DNA of 27,780 nt from UBA7239 sp035456205 (lineage in GTDB: Bacteria; Pseudomonadota; Gammaproteobacteria; Pseudomonadales; UBA7239), in contig DATIDQ010000149.1 of the NCBI GenBank assembly GCA_035456205.1, positions 1 to 27,780 on the forward strand, written 5' to 3'. The notes under the pieces were generated by a model, which did not search any database, was not told the origin of the DNA, and saw only the letters and a program-made list of their open reading frames with translations. Shown here in pieces: positions 23,357-27,780 of this stretch; position 1 is the stretch's first letter, and each line of letters begins with the position of its first letter. Both the position numbers and the translations under genes were made by a program.

Positions 23357-23888
23357 ACAAATCCAGATGTGGTCTTGGCACCGTCACAGCATGCACCAGC
23401 AGGCCTTTTTCCCCGGCGCTGGTGCTGGCGACACGCACCGCTGTCTCGACATCCGCAACCTCACCCATCAGCAACATATAGCTCTTGCCTGCGATGCCGG
23501 TCGCCAGGTGCAACCGCGCCAGGCTGACATTGGCCGCTTTTATCGCGCGGTCGGCCGCTTCGATCCCGGCCGCCACGCTGAAAGTTTCCACCACGCCCAG
23601 CGCGCCGCGCTGTTCAATCGGACTCACGCCGTTGATGGCCTGCAGCACTGATTCGTGGACGTTGGCAATGACAAAGCGATCGACCAGCATCGGCCCGCAC
23701 ACAGCCTCACCGGCCTGCACGGCCTGCTGCACCGCAGCGACGTTGCCAGCGACCATGGCGATGTACTTGCCGGGGCTGATAGCTTTGGCCATCAACATAC
23801 GCACGTCTGCACTCTTCAGCATCAGGTCAGCGACCTGCACGCCGCGGGCGATGCTGGTCAGTTCGAGCAAGCCTATGGCGTGTTGCAT
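23340..23888 (-). CDS. pduT: Microcompartment shell protein PduT (tandem BMC domains)
   Basis: 182 aa from ATG 23888, chosen because GGAGG is six bases upstream and the product opens exactly as PduT does (MQHAIGLLELTSIARG); the frame runs further up through pduS but that part is not homologous. Two BMC domains, about 1-90 and 95-182, forming pseudohexameric trimers in the shell. Long stretches match Salmonella PduT: AVQQAV, MLVDRFVIANVHESVL, VETFSVAAGIEAADRAIKAANV, VASTSAGEKGLLV and PRPH near the end. The notable change is Ser38 in KAISPGK, where PduT has Cys38, the ligand that lets three subunits hold a [4Fe-4S] cluster at the pore. The cluster is therefore probably absent. It overlaps pduS by 16 bp. 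Confidence 0.92.
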   Translation of the reverse strand: MQHAIGLLELTSIARGVQVADLMLKSADVRMLMAKAISPGKYIAMVAGNVAAVQQAVQAGEAVCGPMLVDRFVIANVHESVLQAINGVSPIEQRGALGVVETFSVAAGIEAADRAIKAANVSLARLHLATGIAGKSYMLLMGEVADVETAVRVASTSAGEKGLLVHAVTVPRPHLDLWRHLF

Positions 23889-25258
23889 ACAGCGCCTCCG
23901 TACGCACTGGTGGCCTGAGAGTCGGCAACAAGGTGGATGTGCGTGGCGCTCACCGCCATGACGCGGCCGGCGATACTGGCGTGCAAAGGCGCGCCGAGCT
24001 GGTCTGCGGGAATGTCGGCGATGCATTCACCCAACTTCACCTGTTGTCCCTCCACCACGCATGGCTTGGCCGCCACACCGGTGCGCTCGCGCAGCGCCAG
24101 ACGCACCGCGGCAGGCTGATGCGTCTGCGCCGACAAGGGTGCCCGCTGTTCGTAAGCCTGCAGATCCAGTCGCACAACCAGCTGGCTGGACGGCAACAGC
24201 CGCTGCCCGGCCATGGGATCGGCATCGCGCAGCTCGCCCTGATAGCGCACACCCTCTGCGCGAAAGCGCGTCTTGAGTGACTGGTTGATGCGCATCGGCG
24301 AAATGCCTACCGGGCAAGCGTGCGTTTCACAGACGCCGCATTCGGAGCAGGTCAGCGCCGACAGCAGTACGCTGGGCTGCGCGGCCTGCTGGTAGTTGAC
24401 GTCGCGCACAATCAGGTGCGGTGGTAATTCATGGCCGACCAGATGCCGCGGACACAGGTCCGTGCACAACCGGCACTGCACACACACCGAGCGCGCTACC
24501 GCCAGTACCGATTCCATACTCTGCTGCCGGCGCCGCACCAGCGAGTGATCGTCCGGCAACACCAGCAAGGCGCTGGTGGTTTTGCCCAACGGTTCGTCGA
24601 GGTTATCCAGCAAGCGCCCGCGCATCGGTCCACCACCGATGAAAGCCGGGCGCGTCAGCGGCGTGCCGCCAGCCAGATCCAGCGCCTCACGCAGCGGGGT
24701 GCCTAGTGGCAGGCTGATGGTCAGTGGCCGACGCACGGCACCGGTAACCGTCAACGTGCGATGGGTGACCGGCTCCTGCAGCTCGACCGCGCGGCCGACG
24801 TTGATCATCGTCTGCACGTTGCTCACTACCACGCCGACCGACAAGGGCAGCGCCGCCGGCGCTATGCGCCGACCGGTAGCCAGCCAGATGGCGATCACTT
24901 CGTCGCCAGCCGGATAAACATCCGGCAACAGATGCAAACGCACGCATTCAGGTAACAACGGTTGCAGACGATCGATCGCCATCTGGTTCTTGCTCTTGAT
25001 CGCAATAATGCCCTCACCGGCACCGGTAGCAGCCATGCCGTGAAGCAATCCCTTGAGCAACCATTCGGCCTGCTCCACGGCGAGCTGTTGGTCAGTGTCC
25101 AGCAAGGGTTCGGACTCGGCACCGTTGACCAGATAGATCTGCGCTTGGTCCTGCAATTTGACGTGAGTGGGAAAGCCTGCCCCACCGGCGCCCACAACCC
25201 CGGCGGCATACACCCGGCGGCGGATCTCGGCGGGTGCCAAGTCGCCGACGGCGATCAC
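23873..25258 (-). CDS. pduS: PduS-like cobalamin reductase (RnfC-like Fe-S flavoprotein)
   Basis: 461 aa, from a GTG start at 25258 with GGAG seven bases upstream; the start overlaps the eutK stop by 4 bp (GTGA). The N-terminal part has the RnfC/Nqo1-like flavin and nucleotide fold, with GVVGAGGAGFPTH at 20-32, NGAESEP at 45-51 and the SLBB-like region near 165-200. Two [4Fe-4S] sites follow: Cys259, 262, 265, 269 (CVQCRLCTDLCP) and Cys304, 307, 310, 315 (CSECGVCETHACP). The C-terminal section is the small biotinyl/Rnf-like domain. In Pdu systems PduS reduces cob(III)alamin for adenosylation and is linked electrically to PduT. Here it could regenerate cobalamin for the AdoCbl enzyme EutBC. 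Both clusters are intact. Confidence 0.92.
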   Translation of the reverse strand: MIAVGDLAPAEIRRRVYAAGVVGAGGAGFPTHVKLQDQAQIYLVNGAESEPLLDTDQQLAVEQAEWLLKGLLHGMAATGAGEGIIAIKSKNQMAIDRLQPLLPECVRLHLLPDVYPAGDEVIAIWLATGRRIAPAALPLSVGVVVSNVQTMINVGRAVELQEPVTHRTLTVTGAVRRPLTISLPLGTPLREALDLAGGTPLTRPAFIGGGPMRGRLLDNLDEPLGKTTSALLVLPDDHSLVRRRQQSMESVLAVARSVCVQCRLCTDLCPRHLVGHELPPHLIVRDVNYQQAAQPSVLLSALTCSECGVCETHACPVGISPMRINQSLKTRFRAEGVRYQGELRDADPMAGQRLLPSSQLVVRLDLQAYEQRAPLSAQTHQPAAVRLALRERTGVAAKPCVVEGQQVKLGECIADIPADQLGAPLHASIAGRVMAVSATHIHLVADSQATSAYGGAVCNTP

Positions 25259-25878
25259 TTCGTTGCTCCACCCGCAGGACGGTAGCGACTGTTACGCAGG
25301 CGCACCCGACCCTGGTCGAGCAGTTCCTGCAGCCAGTCCTGGGCGACAACAACCGGCACCCCGAAATGCGTCGCCACTGCACTGGCGCTGTAACCATGTT
25401 TGTGCCCGGCGAGGAACGCCAGCACGGCCTCGCGCGGCAGCGGGGCGTCGCCAGATGAAACAGTGGGTGGGATTGGCGTAGCAGCCGGCGCTGACGCAGC
25501 GCGGGGTGCTGACTTGGTGACAGATGCCGAAGCAGCAACAGGCGCCGATGCCTTGCGAGGTGCCGGAGTACGGGGAGATCGTGCCGCGCCGCCGGGAGCC
25601 TTGTTCAACAACTCGTTCACCAGGTAGGCCGTGTCGTCATCCGGGCGGCCGATCTCCTTGCGGCTGATCAGGCTACCCTTCCGCATTGCCAGTGCGGCAC
25701 CCGCTTCCAGCGCAGCATTACAGGCGGCCAGATCGCCTTCTACCACCAGAGTGATCAGGGCGGACTTGGTCACGGTATAGCGCAACAAGCGCACCGGCGC
25801 CGCCTTGAGCATGGCGTCGGCGGCCTCGATACCACAGGTCAGACCGCGGACCTCCAGCAGACCCAGAGCGTTAATCAT
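25255..25878 (-). CDS. eutK: Ethanolamine microcompartment shell protein EutK with long linker
   Basis: 207 aa. Residues 1-90 are a BMC domain almost matching E. coli EutK (MINALGLLEV, AADAMLKAA, LVVEGDLAAC, then VISRKEIGRPDDDT as LISRKEIGRPDDDT). Residues 93-145 are an Ala/Pro/Ser-rich, basic low-complexity linker, then 146-207 form the EutK winged-helix-like tail (GYSASAVATHFGVPVVVAQDWLQELLDQG, RNSRYRP). E. coli EutK is 166 aa, so the extra length is essentially the linker. The tail is thought to bind nucleic acid, but this is not settled. ATGAGG upstream of the ATG at 25878 serves as ribosome site; eutL ends 12 bp before and pduS starts inside its stop. Confidence 0.94.
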   Translation of the reverse strand: MINALGLLEVRGLTCGIEAADAMLKAAPVRLLRYTVTKSALITLVVEGDLAACNAALEAGAALAMRKGSLISRKEIGRPDDDTAYLVNELLNKAPGGAARSPRTPAPRKASAPVAASASVTKSAPRAASAPAATPIPPTVSSGDAPLPREAVLAFLAGHKHGYSASAVATHFGVPVVVAQDWLQELLDQGRVRLRNSRYRPAGGATK

Positions 25879-25890
25879 GACGCCACCTCA

Positions 25891-26550
25891 TCAGGCTCGC
25901 TGGATCGGTGAGCGCGCAATGTCCAGCACTGCCTCGGTAAAGGCGTTGCAAGCTGCCTTGCAGGCAGCCTGGCTGCCTGAGAGGAAAGCCGCCGAGTAGT
26001 TGGTTTCCGATGGCGGTGGCACATAGGTCACCAGCTTCACGTCAGCAGCCTTGAGCGCTGCATCAATGCCGTAAGTCGCTTCCAGCGGTGGCGCCACCAG
26101 ATAGGCAATGGCCTCACCGGCCTCGATGCCGGCGCTGCGCGACAGGTAGCTGCCGGTGCGCGATACCACGTGCGCCAGAAAAGCGATGGTCTGCTTCTCA
26201 TCGGCCCAGCGGAAAGCCGGGCCGGACTCGATGGTCGCCACCATGGCGTCCAGACCGGCGCGCACTTCAGCAGGGTTGGGGCCACCCAGCATGATCAACA
26301 CTTCACCCGCCGTGGAGGATGGCCCGTTGGCCGCCCCGGCGTACAATGAACGGCCATAGACCACTTCCACCAGCGCCTGTTTGGTCGCCTCATCGGCAGC
26401 GATGTAGGCGACGTCATCGGAGTCGACGCTGATCAAGCCCAGACTGCGGATGTTATCGCCCAGCTTCAATTCACGCCGGAAATCGTCCTGCAGCGAAGCG
26501 ATCAGGCGCATGGCGGTTACGTTCGGTTTGATAGGATCCAGAATACTCAT
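25891..26550 (-). CDS. eutL: Ethanolamine microcompartment shell protein EutL
   Basis: 219 aa, the same length as E. coli EutL, and almost the same throughout: IRSLGLISVDSDDVAYIAADEATKQA, VEVVYGRSLYAGA, GEVLIMLGGPNPAEVRAGLDAM, FLAHVVSRTGSYL, YLVAPPLEATYGIDAALKAADV and PPPSETNYSAAFL with C-terminal ARSPIQRA. Two circularly permuted BMC domains make a trimer with a gated central pore. GAGGAG upstream of the ATG (spacing about 9) gives a good ribosome site. It follows eutC by 29 bp and precedes eutK, the same order as in enterobacterial eut operons. Nothing looks damaged. Confidence 0.97.
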   Translation of the reverse strand: MSILDPIKPNVTAMRLIASLQDDFRRELKLGDNIRSLGLISVDSDDVAYIAADEATKQALVEVVYGRSLYAGAANGPSSTAGEVLIMLGGPNPAEVRAGLDAMVATIESGPAFRWADEKQTIAFLAHVVSRTGSYLSRSAGIEAGEAIAYLVAPPLEATYGIDAALKAADVKLVTYVPPPSETNYSAAFLSGSQAACKAACNAFTEAVLDIARSPIQRA

Positions 26551-26579
26551 GTTGTGTCACTCCTCAATGCAGTTCAGGG

Positions 26580-27476
26580 TCAACGATTCAGGGCAATACC
26601 GGAGGCTTTCTTCTCCAGCATGCGTTTGGCCAGATCGACGATTACCGCCGCCGCTTCTACCGGCGGTGTACCACCGCGGTGGATATTCGAGATACAGGTG
26701 CGATCAGCCTCTACCGTGCCGTCATGGGTCGGCTTGTACACCGCGTAACAGGACAGACTTTCCGACTGGCCGAGACCGGGACGTTCACCTACCAGCAGGA
26801 TCACCACCTGGGCGCCGAGCAATTCGCCTATCTGGTCCTCGACCTTGACCCGGCCGTAGCGCACGAAGAAGGGCGTACCGACATCCAATCCAGCATGCTT
26901 GAGCCCCTCCAGCAGCGGCGGCAGAATTTCCTGGAAGTTCACTGTCACCGCATCGGTGGACAGGCCGTCGGAAACCACCACCTGTACCTGCGGGTTTTTC
27001 TTGCACTCGGACAAGATAGTCGCCACCGCCTTTTCGCTGAGCCGGCGCCCCATGTCCGGGCGCGTCAGGTACTGATCCTTGGTGACGATTTCCGATTGCA
27101 CTTCCAGCAACCCCTGCTGGGCCACCCATTCTGCCGGTACCTCTTTGAGCACCGTGTCCTTGGAGCGCGAGTGATCGGCGAGGAAGCGCAGCAATGCAAA
27201 AGTACGTGGACGTACACCGGCGCGACCGAGGCAGACACGCGCTGCCGTGGAATTGCGAAATTCCTGCAGCACCTCGGGGCGATGCGGATCCTTCACGCCT
27301 ATCCATTGCCGGGCCTGCTCCGAGCCCAGATCCACAGAGCAGGACTCCACGGTGCCGTTAGTCCCTGACGTCACGGCTGCAGGAGATGCGGACGATGATG
27401 TGGAAGCAGACGCAGGGCGCGCCTGCAGTTCACTCAGTACCGAACGAACGATGTCTTCAATCTGTTGTTGTTGCAT
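26580..27476 (-). CDS. eutC: Ethanolamine ammonia-lyase small subunit EutC
   Basis: 298 aa, the usual length. It pairs with EutB to make the AdoCbl-dependent enzyme that splits ethanolamine into acetaldehyde and ammonia inside the compartment. Residues 1-20 (MQQQQIEDIVRSVLSELQAR) form the amphipathic helix that in EutC directs cargo to the shell. A Ser/Ala/Thr-rich linker (about 21-46) follows, then the conserved body: HRPEVLQEFRNSTAARVCLGRAG, PRTFALLRFLADHSRSKDTVLKEVP, VVSDGLSTDAV, LVGERPGLGQSESLSCYAVYKP and TCISNIHRGGTPPVEAA. GERPGLG with nearby Ser/Cys contributes to the cobalamin site. GAGGG upstream of the ATG at 27476, 10 bp after eutB. Confidence 0.97.
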   Translation of the reverse strand: MQQQQIEDIVRSVLSELQARPASASTSSSASPAAVTSGTNGTVESCSVDLGSEQARQWIGVKDPHRPEVLQEFRNSTAARVCLGRAGVRPRTFALLRFLADHSRSKDTVLKEVPAEWVAQQGLLEVQSEIVTKDQYLTRPDMGRRLSEKAVATILSECKKNPQVQVVVSDGLSTDAVTVNFQEILPPLLEGLKHAGLDVGTPFFVRYGRVKVEDQIGELLGAQVVILLVGERPGLGQSESLSCYAVYKPTHDGTVEADRTCISNIHRGGTPPVEAAAVIVDLAKRMLEKKASGIALNR

Positions 27477-27486
27477 GGCGCTGCCC

Positions 27487-27780
27487 TCAGAAGAAAATGG
27501 ATGGATCGCCGGCGCGGGCGGTCAGTTTGCCGTCTTTCATGATCTCCATGCGTTCGAGCCAGCGCTCGAATTCCGGCGCCGGGCGCAGGCCCAGCAACTG
27601 GCGCAGGGTGGCGGTGTCGTGGAAGGCCGAGGTCTGGTAATTGAGCATGATGTCGTCACCCATCGGCATGCCCATGATGTAGTTACAACCTGCCGCGGCG
27701 AGCAGCACCATCAGGTTCTCGTTGGACTTCTGATCGGCATCGGCATGGTTGGTGTAACAGGCGTCGACGCCCATCGAAAT
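27487..27780 (-). CDS. eutB: Ethanolamine ammonia-lyase large subunit EutB, C-terminal part (partial)
   Basis: The frame enters at the window edge and ends with TGA at 27487; about 97 of the expected 450 or so residues are visible. They match the EutB C-terminus: ISMGVDACYTNHADADQ, NLMVLLAAAGCNYIMGMPMGDDIMLNYQTSAFHDTATLRQLLGLRPAPEFERWLERM, then GKLTARAGDPSIF. The conserved CYTNHxxADQ and GDDxMLNYQ segments that shape the ethanolamine and cobalamin pocket are intact. The catalytic N-terminal barrel is outside the window. eutC starts 10 bp downstream, as in known eut operons. An ATG at 27774 is internal and not the true start. Confidence 0.95.
   Translation of the reverse strand: MSMGVDACYTNHADADQKSNENLMVLLAAAGCNYIMGMPMGDDIMLNYQTSAFHDTATLRQLLGLRPAPEFERWLERMEIMKDGKLTARAGDPSIFF

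Noticed and set aside
23889..24026. N-terminal extension of the pduT frame
   Set aside because: It runs inside pduS, is not homologous to PduT, and the ATG at 23888 has GGAGG and the exact PduT N-terminus.
24061..25627. Several plus-strand open frames across pduS and eutK
   Set aside because: They are frame shadows in GC-rich coding DNA, with Arg/Pro/Ala-rich products and no ribosome sites.

Overview
The window looks like chromosomal DNA of a Gram-negative gammaproteobacterium. The evidence is a lipid A phosphoethanolamine transferase, an outer-membrane CopB barrel, ordinary Shine-Dalgarno sites and enterobacterial-like Eut and Pdu proteins. A lineage cannot be named from sequence alone. Genes are dense, with no gap over 300 bases and no tRNA, rRNA, CRISPR array or insertion sequence recognised.

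Layout. (1) 1-637, minus: the N-terminal membrane half of EptA, cut by the window edge. (2) 681-8167, plus: a tight run of alpha/beta hydrolase, 9-TM membrane protein, radical SAM/SPASM enzyme, periplasmic multicopper oxidase (CopA/PcoA type), outer-membrane CopB and a Cu(I) P1B ATPase. It reads as a copper-defence operon with an unexplained three-gene front end. (3) 8186-13467: a TMEM165/GDT1 cation transporter, a Sel1-repeat protein, a stand-alone GAF protein, an RNA-methyltransferase-like protein, a MaoC hot-dog protein and a membrane-bound class III nucleotide cyclase. (4) 13575-19410: a lipid/sterol-flavoured stretch with a sterol-desaturase-family oxygenase, a PF10118 ferritin-like hydrolase, a CYP7/CYP8-like cytochrome P450, a divergent TetR regulator with a clear operator and promoter, an extended SDR and a small membrane protein. 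(5) 19447-21322: an uncharacterised 419-aa protein and a GST. (6) 21462-23324: an aldonolactone-oxidase-like flavoprotein whose membrane anchor lies upstream of any ordinary start codon and seems to begin at ATC.

(7) 23340-27780, minus, visibly richer in G+C: part of an ethanolamine-utilisation bacterial microcompartment operon. In transcription order it is eutB (partial), eutC, eutL, eutK, pduS, pduT. EutBC is the AdoCbl-dependent ammonia-lyase, EutL and EutK are shell proteins, PduS is an Fe-S flavoprotein cobalamin reductase, and PduT is a tandem-BMC shell protein. The order eutB-C-L-K matches enterobacteria, but pduS-pduT sit where eutR normally lies. The PduT homologue has Ser at position 38, where Salmonella PduT has the Cys that ligates its shell [4Fe-4S] cluster. 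This hybrid eut/pdu electron-transfer module is the most interesting system here, followed by the P450 cluster and the front end of the copper operon.
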